Below, piece after piece: positions 17,463 to 27,482 of a stretch of 64,000 nucleotides of DNA. The stretch lies in contig CAKKNE010000005.1 of assembly GCA_918797485.1 (NCBI GenBank), positions 5,224,732 through 5,288,731 of the forward strand. The letters run 5' to 3'. The position numbers and the translations under genes were made by a program. The notes under the pieces are model-generated. The model worked only from the letters and a program-made list of their open reading frames with translations. It had not been told where the DNA came from and searched no databases. Source of the DNA: Pelagomonas calceolata. Lineage: Eukaryota; Sar; Pelagophyceae; Pelagomonadales; Pelagomonadaceae. Numbering within the stretch: position 1 is the stretch's first letter; the number at the start of each line of letters is the position of its first letter.

Positions 17463-17993
17463 TTACTGCGCCGCGTCGCGGACCGTCGCGTCGATGTTCT
17501 CGACTTTGTGTTCGGGCGACGGCGTCCGGCCCAGCGCGAGCTTCTCGGTCGCGCGCTGTTCTTGTAAACGCTTCGCCTCGCGCGCCTGGTTCGCGACGGC
17601 GGCGTTACCGAGTTGCTGTTCTAGTTTTGCTTTCACTGGTAGTAGAGTAGTAGTCACATGTTTTTCGAGTTCATCCAGCTCAGACTGCTTCGAGGCGGGG
17701 CGCAGGCACTTCTCGATCTGCTGCTCGAGGTGGCCGATGAAGGACGCTAGTCTTTCCCGGTTGACGGGCGGCGCCGCGGGCGCGGGTTCTTCTCCTAGCT
17801 CCCGTGCGGACTGGAGCTGCACGAAGTGGTGGAGCATGAACCTCAGATCGCCCAGAATGCGGCCCTGCATGTCGCGCTGCGCGAGCACGAGGGCCGAGAG
17901 CGGCGGGTTCGTCGGGTCCTGAGCTGGCGGCGCTTCCGGCGCCGCTTGGGGCGGCGGCGCGGTGCCGGTGGCGTTTGGAGTGCTGTCGGCCAT
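17463..17993 (-). CDS. Coiled-coil protein of unknown function
   Basis: 176 residues, single exon, ATG at 17993. The first 35 residues are Pro/Ala-rich; the rest is helical (MQGRILGDLRFMLHHFVQLQ, ERLASFIGHLEQQIEKCLRP, LDELEKHVTTTLLPVKAKLE) with heptad character up to about residue 150. The size and three-helix layout recall small Mediator-type subunits, but I see no decisive motif, so this stays unassigned. Its stop codon is only 41 bp upstream of the TAZ gene, in the same orientation. Confidence 0.55.
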   Translation of the reverse strand: MADSTPNATGTAPPPQAAPEAPPAQDPTNPPLSALVLAQRDMQGRILGDLRFMLHHFVQLQSARELGEEPAPAAPPVNRERLASFIGHLEQQIEKCLRPASKQSELDELEKHVTTTLLPVKAKLEQQLGNAAVANQAREAKRLQEQRATEKLALGRTPSPEHKVENIDATVRDAAQ

Positions 17994-18515
17994 GGCGAGC
18001 TCCTACGGCTTCGACAGTCACCAAGTGCAAATTGCTCTGCGGTCGGCGGCGCCAGCTAAGGTCTTAATACAGACCGCGTCAGCGGAGATGCGTTGCCCAG
18101 CGCTCTCAGTGAGTCTATAAGGGTCCCCTGGGCGCGTGTACGGTTTATTTTGTTATGCTTTAGCGGCGGACGGGGTCGTGGCCCTGCTGCTGCGGCCTTA
18201 CTGGTTAGCAACGTTACGACGCGCGGCCGCCCTTGAATTTGTTTCTGGAGCTAGCTTCGGCTTGGTTTGGCTCCCCCGAGACCTTTGTTTGCTGCGGCTT
18301 GGCTCCTCGGCGGAGTTTGGTGGCGCGTTGGGTGACGTCCCACTCGGTGTCTGCGACTTCAGTCGTTTCATTAAATAGCCATCTTTTGACTCGGGCGAGG
18401 GCTGGGAGGGCTGGCAGAGACCGCAGGTTGGCATTTTGCGATTTTTTCGGCGACCGCTAGTAAGACTATGAGCTAGCTCAGTGCTGCTTTCCTGCCGCGC
18501 ACGGCTGTCTGCACG
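17994..18515. other. Divergent intergenic region, coiled-coil gene/SAP gene
   Basis: 522 bp. Contains a diverged GCTAG element at 18456-18477 (GCTAGTAAGACTATGAGCTAGC broken as GCTAG, TAAGACTATGA, GCTAGC), only 39 bp before the SAP gene ATG. An 80-codon plus-strand frame (18136-18378) is not convincing. Confidence 0.45.
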
Positions 18516-19502
18516 ATGCATCGCCTCATCACACTGCTCTATTGCCTCTCTGCATCAGCATTCCTCGCACCGCTGCAGCGCTGCCACCGCGCACGTCGTG
18601 CAATCACCCAAAAGGCAGCCAATGGCGCAGAAGACCTCAATGCACTGAAGGTAGCCGACCTCAAGGTCTTACTAAAGGAACGCGGCCTGAAAGTAAGCGG
18701 TAAAAAGCAGGAGCTCATCGACCGGCTAGAAGAGCACGCCGCCGCCGAAGCACCGAAACCACCACCAGCGCCCACGCCCAGGGTCACCCCCGGCAATGTC
18801 CCAGACGCACAGCTCGCCGAGACCATCGTGGACCTCCTCGTGACCGAGATCTTAGAAGCGAGAAGATCAAACACAACAATAAACCCGGACACGCTCGCCT
18901 CGAAGCGCGAGGCGCTATTAGCGCGCGGCGGCACCGCGCTCGAAGAGGTCGCGACGCGTCGACTGGCCGCGGCGCCGCACGACACGGAACTTGCTGGTGC
19001 CGTGGCGTTGGTCCGAGGCTTCCAGCGCGCCGAGTTCCAGCTGAGGAGTAGAGACGCGATGCGCGAAATTCTGCGGGCCGCGACGCTCGGCTCGGCGCAA
19101 CTCGACGACTGCTTCGAGAAGCTCTCGAAGGAGGGCCGTTTAGATGGACCCTTCGCTCGTTATGTGGAAGAACTAGAGCAGCAGCAGAAGGCGAAACCGG
19201 GAGACGGGTTGCTGGACCGCGTGTTGGTTATCGTGCGAGACCGCGTGAAAGCGGAGGGCGGCGCGTCCAAAGAATTAAGGGTGCTGGCCCGGGCGCTGCG
19301 CTGTTCTGATGAAGATGAGACAAGGGAGTTCCTCTCGAAAGAATTCTCTATCTCTCTAGACTTCGCGGCGCGCTTCGAGGCCTACGTCGAGGCCGCGGCG
19401 GCGTTCGCCGACGGCGCCGAGGACGGCGGCGGCGCTTCTCTCCAAGGCATCGGCCGCGTGCGGGAGGTCGTTGGCGAGCTGCGGCGGGCGATGCCTGTGT
19501 AG
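18516..19502 (+). CDS. Plastid-targeted SAP-domain protein
   Basis: 328 residues, one exon. The leader MHRLITLLYCLSASAFLAPL has the signal peptide plus ASAF site used for import into secondary red plastids, followed by an Arg-rich transit region. A SAP motif spans about residues 44-72 (LKVADLKVLLKERGLKVSGK..ELIDRL), a helix-turn-helix that binds DNA or RNA. The remaining ~240 residues are helical and have no named domain. A role in plastid nucleoid or transcript metabolism is a reasonable inference from targeting plus SAP, nothing more. Start choice is firm because the targeting signal begins there. Confidence 0.75.
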   Translation: MHRLITLLYCLSASAFLAPLQRCHRARRAITQKAANGAEDLNALKVADLKVLLKERGLKVSGKKQELIDRLEEHAAAEAPKPPPAPTPRVTPGNVPDAQLAETIVDLLVTEILEARRSNTTINPDTLASKREALLARGGTALEEVATRRLAAAPHDTELAGAVALVRGFQRAEFQLRSRDAMREILRAATLGSAQLDDCFEKLSKEGRLDGPFARYVEELEQQQKAKPGDGLLDRVLVIVRDRVKAEGGASKELRVLARALRCSDEDETREFLSKEFSISLDFAARFEAYVEAAAAFADGAEDGGGASLQGIGRVREVVGELRRAMPV

Positions 19503-19697
19503 ACTAACTGTGTGATTCTATTTCCTTTGAGATCTGAGCGCTGGATCTAAGCGCTGGACATGTTACAACAACGTCGCGCCGATGGCGTAAAGCGGGGACG
19601 CCGTCGATTACTTGGTATTTCTGTAGAGTATTTCTGTTGTTACGGTGCTAGGACTAGTGGGCGGAGCCTGGCGGAGACACGTATGGAGTCTCCTGAA

Positions 19698-19793
19698 GGC
19701 TCAGGCTAGTTACGTCGCGGGGTCCCCCGTACCCCTCCCGCTCCCCCCGGGCCCACCCGTCCGGCTGGACTAGGACGCAAGGGCTGAGTCGCA
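19698..19793 (+). repeat. Dispersed intergenic repeat, copy C (96 bp)
   Basis: Nearly identical over 96 bp to copy D at 21796-21891; I count one mismatch. It is followed by a diverged GCTAG element at 19803-19825. Part of the 584-bp gap 19503-20086, where nothing else is recognised. Confidence 0.75.
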
Positions 19794-20086
19794 GAGTCTA
19801 GTGCTAGTGTGTCTAAAGATGCTAGGACGGTCGTCCAGCGGGGAGACGAATCGGACTCTCTACGGCCGCAGAGGGCAACGCAAGCCGAGAGGGTAGGCCA
19901 GCGAGTCCAGCCACAGCGCAAGCCGCGAGCTGCGCCAGCCAGCGAGCCGCAGGAGCCGCCTAGAGCAAAATAGACTCAGGAGACCTCCTCGGGCTACAGA
20001 GCGGTGTCTCGGGAGGACGGGCGCATCTGTGCCGAGACACCACCCGCAGCGAGCGCATTGTGCCGCGAGGTCACGCCGCAGCGACC

Positions 20087-21622
20087 ATGGCGGAAAATAT
20101 GCGCCGCGTCGACTCCGCCGAATTGCTCGACTTGCTAATAGAACAGATGGAATTAGAAGAGACGCAGGACAAGCCCCCCACGCCGAAGAAGACGCCCTCG
20201 AAGCGCCCGCGCGAGGAGGACGCCGACCGTAAGTTGCAACCGGACGACTTCGAACCTCTCGCTTTGATAGGGAGGGGCGCGTTCGGCGAAGTACGATTAG
20301 TACGAAGAACAGACACGAGGCAAATCTTCGCGCTCAAGTCCATGCTCAAGAGCGCCATGGTCGCCAAGAACCAGGTAGCTCATATAAAAGCGGAGCGAGA
20401 CATGCTGGCCCTGTCCGAAGACCCGTCCATAGCCATGTTATATGATTCCTTCCAGACGCAGTCCCACCTATACATGGTCATGGAGTTTCTGGCCGGTGGG
20501 GACTTGATGTCTCTACTAGTCAAGTTAGATACACTCCCAGAAGACGCCTGCAAGTTTTATATCGCGGAGATCGCCCAAGCTATCCAGGCGGTCCATGATC
20601 ATGGGTTTGCGCACCGCGACGTCAAGCCCGACAACGTGTTGTTAGGTGGAGATGGGCACGTCAAGCTCACGGACCTAGGATTATGTGCTCGTGTCACGCG
20701 TTCTGAACAGACACCCATCCAGCCCACGGCCACATATCCTACTTTTACCGAACGGGGCGACGCGACGCCGCCGCGGCCGCCACCATCTCCTGCAGAGTCG
20801 CCAGGGTTCGGCGAGAGCGACGACACGCCGAGAAAAAGACCTCGGGATCTGGCTTATAGCACAGTGGGCACGCCGGACTACATCGCACCCGAAGTCTTGC
20901 AACCAAAAGTAGGGTACGACTTCGCCTGCGACTGGTGGAGTTTAGGTGTCATCATGTACGAGTGCCTTGTTGGTTATACACCCTTCTACGCCGACGATGC
21001 CCGAAGGACCTGTCGCAAAATCCTGGATTGGCGGCGGCATCTGGCCTTGCCGCGGGACGCGCGGGCGCGCCTGTCGACGCGCTGCGTGTCTTGTTTAGCC
21101 GCGTTATTGGCGGATGCTCGAGATAGATTAGGTGGAACAAATGGTTTGGAAGATTTGAAGCGGCACGAGTGGTTAAGAGACGTGGAGTGGGACCATCTTA
21201 GAGAAAGACCGGCGCCCTACGCGCCGGCGGGCGGCGCCGAGGTCGCCGCTCTGTTGGAGGAATTGTCCAATGTGAAGTTGGATGATGCGCGCTGCGAGGG
21301 CCTCGTCCAGGCCGTGACGGCGAACTTCGACGGCGTGGCCGTCGGCGCGGCGGCGGCCTGGGGCTCGTCCACGACCGCGCCGGGCGCGCGGACGCGGCGC
21401 GCGCCGGGCCAGCCCGCCACCACTCCAAAGCCGCCGTCCGTGCCCGACGACGCGTTCCTCGACTATACTTATAGAAGACGCCGCGCGCCCGGGGCCGACG
21501 ACCCCGCGGCCGTCGAGCGGGCGCGGGCGTCGCTCGAGACGCTCGCGAAGCGGCCGACGCTCCGGGAGAAGTCGCGCTCGGCGGGCTCCGTCGGCGAGGT
21601 CGTGGTGGAGGTCGGCGTCTGA
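20087..21622 (+). CDS. NDR/LATS-family AGC protein kinase
   Basis: 511 residues from ATG 20087; an in-frame GTG at 20060 is less likely. The N-terminal helix (about 8-24) and basic linker are followed by the kinase: GRGAFGEV loop, ALK lysine, HRDVKPDN catalytic loop, DLG in place of [14 protein letters not shown] activation segment and the APE helix. The insert between DLG and TVGTPDY, rich in Thr/Pro and basic residues (KRPRDLAY), is the NDR hallmark. The C-terminal hydrophobic motif reads FLDYTYRR, as in NDR kinases, where its Thr is phosphorylated by Ste20-type kinases. NDR kinases work with MOB proteins in growth and division control. Confidence 0.9.
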   Translation: MAENMRRVDSAELLDLLIEQMELEETQDKPPTPKKTPSKRPREEDADRKLQPDDFEPLALIGRGAFGEVRLVRRTDTRQIFALKSMLKSAMVAKNQVAHIKAERDMLALSEDPSIAMLYDSFQTQSHLYMVMEFLAGGDLMSLLVKLDTLPEDACKFYIAEIAQAIQAVHDHGFAHRDVKPDNVLLGGDGHVKLTDLGLCARVTRSEQTPIQPTATYPTFTERGDATPPRPPPSPAESPGFGESDDTPRKRPRDLAYSTVGTPDYIAPEVLQPKVGYDFACDWWSLGVIMYECLVGYTPFYADDARRTCRKILDWRRHLALPRDARARLSTRCVSCLAALLADARDRLGGTNGLEDLKRHEWLRDVEWDHLRERPAPYAPAGGAEVAALLEELSNVKLDDARCEGLVQAVTANFDGVAVGAAAAWGSSTTAPGARTRRAPGQPATTPKPPSVPDDAFLDYTYRRRRAPGADDPAAVERARASLETLAKRPTLREKSRSAGSVGEVVVEVGV

Positions 21623-21795
21623 GACCTGCGCGCCAACTTCGGTGCCCCGATTAGCGCGGCGCGCGGGCGCAAAACGCGTTTGGGCTCGACCCTGTTTACT
21701 AGTAAAGACTTTCCATGTATTTTCCATGTATTCTCCGCCTCGATAGCGTGAACTAATCGAGGTCCGCCTCGTGAAATAATCGAGGCCATCTGTCA

Positions 21796-21891
21796 GGCTC
21801 AGGCTAGTTACGTCGCAGGGTCCCCCGTACCCCTCCCGCTCCCCCCGGGCCCACCCGTCCGGCTGGACTAGGACGCAAGGGCTGAGTCGCA
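21796..21891 (+). repeat. Dispersed intergenic repeat, copy D (96 bp)
   Basis: GGCTCAGGCTAGTTACGTCG at the left and GACGCAAGGGCTGAGTCGCA at the right, matching copy C throughout. It diverges from C immediately after this point, so the right boundary is sharp. Confidence 0.75.
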
Positions 21892-22960
21892 TGGACTCGC
21901 ACGCCCCCCCCTCTTTTGGGACGCCCCCCATCAGGATGTGGAACTGGCCGCTGGCTCCTCTTTTACAACGAGCCGGAAATCATCTGTTTCCTAGTGTGTC
22001 CATACGCTAGATCACTAGGTCTTGCGGCTCGCCAATTTACACCAGCGATTGGCGCCGCCTTCTATCGTCCAATTGATACATCATATCAACTCCAGCCCAG
22101 TTTTCATACACATTCGACGGAACCGGAGCCGACGGCCCGCGCTCGGAGGGCGGGAAAAGAATTCTACTAGACAACTCCCGAGTTTATGTTCGTTTCCTTC
22201 CATTTGTTGATGGTAGAGTCCATGCAGCCGGCCAGAAGATCCACTGAGCATGATCATGTACTCCATTAGAGCCGCGCGAAACGGCAACTTCGAGCCTCCA
22301 CGTCCAGGTGAAGATAGGCCCAGAAGTTGAACCTGCGAGTATCAGCGACGAAGCTATCCAGATGAACCATAATCCCGTTGTTCTATTCACAATCGACCGA
22401 CTTGCCTGTTCTCCGCGGGCGACGGTGCGGAGACGGAGCACCGGAAAGGCCCCAGACCGGTGGTTTATAAAATAAATTTGCGTTTCAGGCGCTTTAGTTC
22501 TAGGACGGGCCAGTTAACCGGCTTGATTGTGTACTACATTGCTCCGAGACCCAAAAATGCTCGGCGCGACTTGTCGGTCTCGGGACCGCACCATCTCATT
22601 CATAAGGGCACCAAACCCAGACCTGCGACCATCAGCGCGTGTACCATCACCATGGACTATGGCGCGATCATTTGTTTCATGATCGACCGACTTGCGCGAG
22701 GTCCAGATCAAGATGTTCACGTCCCGAGCGTGGGCAGTCCAAAGTACCCTTCTCGTGGTGTAGATGTCATATACTTGTAATTGACTATCGTTGGGGTAGT
22801 ATGGGGTCCAACGAGACCGCTACGGCGACTACTGGGGGCCCTCGGGTAATTGACGTTTTTTACGGGAACGGGGCGCCATCGGGTCCAAATTACACACTTT
22901 TTTCGGGGGTATATCGGCTCCTGGAGGCCTCTCGGGGTAGGTCTGGTAGTGGGTAAGCGC

Positions 22961-23015
22961 CTGCACCGCATACGCCGTCGATGCGGCAGTCTAGTGCTCT
23001 CGGGGGCTCTGGAAG
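22961..23015 (+). repeat. Dispersed repeat, paired with 6719-6776
   Basis: CTGCACCGC, ACGCCGTCGATGC, GGCAGTCTAGTG, GGGGCTCTGG in the same order as at 6719. Confidence 0.45.
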
Positions 23016-23327
23016 CAAACCATGGCCAAAAGATGGCTAACCGGAGTGGTCTGCTGAGAGAAATCGACCAAAAATGCTTGAAGCGGCGGCGTGTGCGACG
23101 TAGGCGCTTGCACGTGTATAGTATTGACCCTAGGCGACCCCAGGGAGACCTGTTTGGTAGGGATTGACAGGATTCCACTGGCGCGGGCGCCATTGCCCAT
23201 GGCCGCCGACGAGCCGCGAATTAAAAAAAATTCTTTTTCGGCCCCCAGTGCGTGTCCCATTGCTCTCTTTGGACCATTAGCGAACGGAACGGTACTCAAA
23301 CAGCTGCACGGAGTGTTTGCTCTGCTC

Positions 23328-23351
23328 GCTAGTGTCTTACTTGCCGCTAGC
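23328..23351 (+). promoter_or_regulatory. GCTAG palindromic element, strong copy 4
   Basis: GCTAGTGTCTTAC, TTGC, CGCTAGC; 212 bp upstream of the ATG at 23563. Confidence 0.65.
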
Positions 23352-23562
23352 TTCCCACTGCGGCCTCAATCGCATTCAGCCGTGGAGCAGCAATATTAGA
23401 TTTGTCGGCACACGTTCGTGCTCGTCGTATCGGTACGCTTCATAACCGCCAGCTGTGGCCATCTCTGAGCACGCATCTCTGTAGACCTCACTGCTGCAGC
23501 TCCTTTCTCTCTGGAAGCACCTCCAAGCGCTGCTCGCAATCCTCGTAATCGGTGAAGAAACG

Positions 23563-24147
23563 ATGTGGCCCAGCAGCACCCTCTCCGCCCTGCTGCTGCT
23601 GCGGCTGCACGCCGCCGGCGCGAGCCAGCCGCCGCAGCCGCCGCCGTACACGACGGCCTACCCGGCGGAGATGAATTTGTGGGACGTGCCGCCCCCGCCG
23701 GATATGAAGGTGAACCTGCGGCCCTTCCGCCTGGCGACGCGCGGCACCGTCACGGCCGTCTTTTTCTGCCTCGCGTGGCGCGCGACGTCGCTCGCCGAGC
23801 GCGCGCGCGACTACCAGGCGCCGCTCGGGTGGCTCGCGAAGCCGTTCTTCGTCGCGAACGTCGGGGCGGCGATGCTCGCGGCGCGCCACGCCAACCGCCA
23901 GAAGGTGCTCTTGAAGGGCGTGCTCCACGCGGACGTCGCGCTCGAGGGCCTGACGCTCGCGAGCAGCGCGCTCCGGGCGGGCTTTCCTTCGTCCGACCAG
24001 CTCCTGCCGGCCGACGTCCACGTCGTCAACGCGCTGTGCGCGTTCTGGGTGGGCCTCGTCGCGCTCTCGTGCTCGCGGAGCAAGTGGATAGAACTTCCGC
24101 CGCCCGCGGCGCGGGGGTCGCAGTATGGATATTCTGGGGGCGGCTAA
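23563..24147 (+). CDS. Predicted small multi-pass membrane protein, unknown function
   Basis: 194 residues, one exon. A leader (1-20, ending near AGASQ) precedes a Pro-rich stretch. Three hydrophobic segments can be seen: about 61-78 (TVTAVFFCLAWRATSL), 93-107 (FFVANVGAAMLAA) and 150-170 (VVNALCAFWVGLVALSC). The C-terminus is Gly/Tyr-rich. No known family. The gene is convergent with the next one (132 bp) and has a strong GCTAG element upstream. Confidence 0.55.
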   Translation: MWPSSTLSALLLLRLHAAGASQPPQPPPYTTAYPAEMNLWDVPPPPDMKVNLRPFRLATRGTVTAVFFCLAWRATSLAERARDYQAPLGWLAKPFFVANVGAAMLAARHANRQKVLLKGVLHADVALEGLTLASSALRAGFPSSDQLLPADVHVVNALCAFWVGLVALSCSRSKWIELPPPAARGSQYGYSGGG

Positions 24148-24279
24148 GGGACGGTGAAATCGACTACGATGCCTGGCGGATACTCCCCGGATCCCCACAG
24201 AGAAATAGTCTTGGATGAATTATTGGTGGATCGACGGGGTCTTTTTCGGTCGGCTAGCATATCCCGTCGACGGGATATG

Positions 24280-25305
24280 TTAGAGCCCGGAGAGTGCCTC
24301 CCAGAGGGGGCGCGTCTCGTGGGCGGTGTCGGAGATGATGATGCCGTCGGCGTCATCGGCAGACTCGTCGAACCCGTCGGAGACGGAGACGACGCGGCTG
24401 AACAAGGGGGGGTCCGCGGCGGCGGCGGCCGCGGCGACGAGGTGCTCGACGGCGCGCCGCGCGGTTGTGGTTGAGGTCGGCGCGTCCTCACCAACAAAAC
24501 GGAGGACGAGGACGCCGCACGCGTCGCCGCGGCCGTTGAGGAGGGGGAGCGCGCAGGCCCAGCGGAGGCGCGCGGCGAAGGCCGCGGCGCCGCGCTTTTC
24601 CAGGGTCCGCGCGGGCTGCGGGGGCCGCGGCGGCCGCGTCGGCACGGGCGGCGTGCCCGGGACGCGCCGCGGCGGCGACACGCGGCCGTCAGAGGGCGGC
24701 GCAGAAGGCGGCGTCGCCGGCGCCGCGCGGGGCCGCGACGCCGCGCGCGCGGCCCAGTTGTGCTCGGCGCGCGCCAGGGTTTTACCAGAAGCGAAGGCCG
24801 CGACCTGGACCGCGTCCCGGTCGCGGACGGGTGCCGCAAAAGTTTTGCGGACGTAGGCCGCGAGCGGGTCGTCGACGCAGCCGGCGCAACAATGTAAATC
24901 GCGGCGCATGTGGCGCACGCACCTCCTGGCGTCGCGCGCGCGGCAGACGACCAGTTCCAAGGGCGCGCGGGGGCGCCGCGGCGGCGGCGGCGCCGCGAAG
25001 TTTAATGAGGCCGCGGGTGGCGGTAGCGGCGAGGCCGGCGGCGTCACGCGCGCCACGAGCGGGTCGAGGCCGGCGGGCGCCCAGACCTCGGCGACGGTCC
25101 AGCGCGCCGCGGCGGCCGCGCCACTATCAGTGGACTTCTGGCCCCGGGCGAGCGCCGCCAGCACCAAGTCCGCGGACGCCTCGAGGCCGCCGGCGTCGCC
25201 GGGGTCGAGGCGCCAGCGCGGCGCGGGGCAGCGCGGCTGCTCGTCGGCGTTGTCGTCCTCGCCCGACGAGCCCGACGAGCTCGTCGACAGGGCGACCTTG
25301 AGCAT
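24280..25305 (-). CDS. Hypothetical protein with possible GAF-like domain
   Basis: 341 residues, single exon, ATG at 25305. Features in order: acidic Ser-rich N-terminus; WTVAEVWAPAGLDPL (about 68-82), typical of the first strand of GAF/PAS-type sensors; a Cys cluster (CVRHMRRDLHCCAGC); a long Pro/Arg-rich insert (about 190-235); and ALPLLNGRGDACGVLVLRF (about 250-269), typical of the closing strands of a GAF fold. Low-complexity Ala/Pro codons are abundant. If the GAF reading is right the insert splits the domain. Ligand and partner unknown. Confidence 0.5.
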   Translation of the reverse strand: MLKVALSTSSSGSSGEDDNADEQPRCPAPRWRLDPGDAGGLEASADLVLAALARGQKSTDSGAAAAARWTVAEVWAPAGLDPLVARVTPPASPLPPPAASLNFAAPPPPRRPRAPLELVVCRARDARRCVRHMRRDLHCCAGCVDDPLAAYVRKTFAAPVRDRDAVQVAAFASGKTLARAEHNWAARAASRPRAAPATPPSAPPSDGRVSPPRRVPGTPPVPTRPPRPPQPARTLEKRGAAAFAARLRWACALPLLNGRGDACGVLVLRFVGEDAPTSTTTARRAVEHLVAAAAAAADPPLFSRVVSVSDGFDESADDADGIIISDTAHETRPLWEALSGL

Positions 25306-25778
25306 CGCGGCGGCTCGCTATGTACAGTAATTGAGCCGCTCGCCGGTGCGCCCGGACCGTCCGGTCGCGACTTGGCTCTTTTCAGCCCGGTTGATGTCGT
25401 GCTCTGTTTGCGCCTTGTGCCGCCTTTCACAAGAATGTGCGTTGCAAGAGCGCACAGGTTTTGTTATTGAAGCTACTCCGCAACCGCGCTTCAATTGAAG
25501 CTACTCGCGTGCCGCCCGGACACTGCCTCTTATGCTCCTCGGTGCTGATGAAAGTCCCGCGTCACACCCTGCCATCAACATCAAACCGACACTAAGACCC
25601 CTCTCTTTACCTATGCCAGCCCTCCAAACTCCAATCAAGACGCATCAACCCCCATAAAGGGCGCTTGTGCGCCCGCGAGACGCGCGAGACGGCAACCCCC
25701 ATTCCACGCTCCACAGAAAGCCCTCAATCCGACCCCTACAAAAGATCAAGAATCCGATCAATTACGGAGGAGCAACAA
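25306..25778. other. Intergenic, no recognised feature
   Basis: 473 bp. Two near copies of a block reading TTGAAGCTACTC occur at about 25467 and 25496. No GCTAG element, RNA gene or convincing frame. Confidence 0.4.
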
Positions 25779-26219
25779 TCATCGCCCGAGGCCGCGCGGC
25801 GACGACAGCGGCTGCGTCGGCGGCGGCGTCGAGAGCAGGGGCGACCGCCGTGGTGATGGTCGCCCGAAAAGCGGACTCGAACATTCAGGACCACCGCGAC
25901 TGCGTGGCCGCCGCCGCGGGCTGCGGCGCGTCGGCGACTCGCGGCCCGGCCGCGGCGACCGCGGCGACAAACTGGAAAAGGACGCCGGGCTCCGCGCGCC
26001 GGCGCGCGCGCCGGGCACTAGGCGCGGCGAGTCGTGGCAGGCCGACCGGAACAACGTCTGGAGCTTGCGGACCTCGGGGCTGGTGGTCAGCACGACGCGC
26101 GGCCGGTCGACGGTGTCGTATCTCTTCGGTGTCGGCGCAGGAGGCGGCGTCGCGGGTGCAGCAGTTTCCAAGACGACCGTGGGCAGCTGCGTCGGCGTCG
26201 TCGTGCGCGGGGCGGCCAT
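25779..26219 (-). CDS. Possible Pro/Ser/Arg-rich small protein
   Basis: From ATG 26219 the frame encodes about 146 residues: a Pro/Thr-rich start, a middle part that looks protein-like (RYDTVDRPRVVLTTSPEVRKLQ) and an SPRRSPRR-type tail resembling SR-rich or disordered nuclear proteins. No domain is seen. High GC allows long chance frames here, so existence as a gene is uncertain. The plus strand of the same interval has a longer frame with worse composition. Confidence 0.35.
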   Translation of the reverse strand: MAAPRTTTPTQLPTVVLETAAPATPPPAPTPKRYDTVDRPRVVLTTSPEVRKLQTLFRSACHDSPRLVPGARAGARSPASFSSLSPRSPRPGRESPTRRSPRRRPRSRGGPECSSPLFGRPSPRRSPLLSTPPPTQPLSSPRGLGR

Positions 26220-26590
26220 GTTTGGGGGTGAAACAGGGGATCCCAATCAGGGCCTCAAGCGCGCGCCCCCGCGAGTTCCAAGATAACGGGGCTGCCCTGG
26301 TTCGCTTAAGTGGATGAGGAGTTGCTTCCCCACTTGTGGGCGGGCCTCCCAGTGTCCAGAACGTCGTAGCGTGGCTATAAATGGAGTGAGGGAGAGGGCG
26401 CTCTGACACAAGTTTGGTCAGGCGGGGGGCGGCCGGGGCCGGAGGATCCGTCCTCAGATCCAAGCCCACGCGTCGCATCGATGGCGCGAACGGAATGCAC
26501 GCTTACGACGTCGCGTACGGTGGTGGCAGCTCCACTAACACAACACCAGAACGTTGACCAACACGAAGCCTCATCGAGCACAAATACAGT
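26220..26590. other. Intergenic with TATA-like site
   Basis: About 370 bp. A GGCTATAAATGG sequence lies at 26373-26384 on the plus strand, but no credible plus-strand gene follows. A CGCATCGATGGCGCG block (26474) resembles the introner core. Nothing else is recognised. Confidence 0.35.
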
Positions 26591-27076
26591 TCAAACGTTA
26601 CGCCTCTCGGCCTCGAGGCGAGCGATCTCCTCGGAGAGCCGCGCGGCGTCGGCCGCGTCGCCGGCGCCGGCGTCCAGCAGCCGCCGCTTGCGCGCGAGGG
26701 CGTGGTCGAGCTCGTCGGCGGACAGCGGCCGCGCGCGCCGCCGCGCGCGGAGGCGCTCGAGCAATTCCTCCTCCTCCTCGCGCTTCGTCTGGAGGTCCGC
26801 GTTGTAGAAGTGGAGGCCGACGCACGCCGCGAGGAGCGTTAATACGAAGGGGTGCGTCGCGCCGACGCCGCCGCCGAACAACCGCGACTCCGTGTCCACG
26901 AGCCGCTGCTGGGCCTTGGCCGCGGCCGCGAGCGCGTCGACCTCCTCGCGCGTCATCTTTTTCTGGGGGACGGGCTCGGCTTTCGTCGGCTTGGCGGGCG
27001 GCTTCGCCGAGAGGCGCCGTCGCGTCATGGCTGCGGGCGGCCGGGCGCGCGCGGCTCGGGCTAGAGAGCGGAGCAT
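26591..27076 (-). CDS. Single-pass membrane protein with coiled coil, probably mitochondrial
   Basis: 161 residues from ATG 27076. The first 28 residues are Arg/Ala-rich with no acidic residues, like a mitochondrial presequence. One hydrophobic segment (about 75-90, HPFVLTLLAACVGLHFY) is followed by a charged coiled coil (LQTKREEEEELLERLRARRR..EEIARLEAERR) to the C-terminus. The layout resembles small inner-membrane or tail-anchored scaffold proteins. No family recognised. Confidence 0.5.
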   Translation of the reverse strand: MLRSLARAARARPPAAMTRRRLSAKPPAKPTKAEPVPQKKMTREEVDALAAAAKAQQRLVDTESRLFGGGVGATHPFVLTLLAACVGLHFYNADLQTKREEEEELLERLRARRRARPLSADELDHALARKRRLLDAGAGDAADAARLSEEIARLEAERRNV

Positions 27077-27224
27077 GGCTCTGCTGGATATCTACGACAA
27101 GTCTACCGTTGCGGGCTTCGAACCTTGGGCACCAGTGCAGACTTTGCAGCGCTCTGAGCGGGTGAGCACCGGCGGGTAGTTACCAATGGGCCGCTGCGCG
27201 AGCTGAATCCGATTCTGGCTGCAG

Positions 27225-27247
27225 GCTAGTATGTCGATATACGCTAG
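27225..27247 (+). promoter_or_regulatory. GCTAG palindromic element, diverged copy
   Basis: GCTAGTATGTC, GATATA, CGCTAG. It lies between divergent genes, 149 bp from the start of the coiled-coil gene and 236 bp from MFAP1. Confidence 0.45.
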
Positions 27248-27482
27248 AGCGACTATTTTTTTGCCGTGGACGACGCGGCGCGGCGGCCCCGTAAGAGCGT
27301 TGTCGCAGCTCCGGGACGCTAGAGGGCTATAGCATCGCTGCGAGCATCCACGCGCCAGCGCGATCCGCCATCAGTTCGTGCGCCGTGACCAGCCCTTGCT
27401 TTTGGGGGCATCGCCTCCTAGCGCGCCGCCGACGAGGCTGTAGTACATTCACTAGATAAGAACAAAAAGAACAAAAACAAAA

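Larger units (their letters stand above)
21623..23562. other. 1.9-kb gene-free region with repeats
   Basis: The longest stretch without a credible gene. It holds repeat copy D (21796-21891), a diverged GCTAG element at 21991-22010, two related blocks about 290 bp apart that both end in ATCGACCGACTTGC (22388 and 22678), the paired repeat at 22961-23015, and a strong GCTAG element at 23328-23351. GC content looks lower than in the genes. Several short frames cross it, none with protein-like composition. Confidence 0.6.

Noticed and set aside
24154-25330. Long plus-strand Arg/Ala-rich frames opposite the GAF-like gene
   Set aside because: Composition is that of a reversed GC-rich coding strand; no conserved segment.
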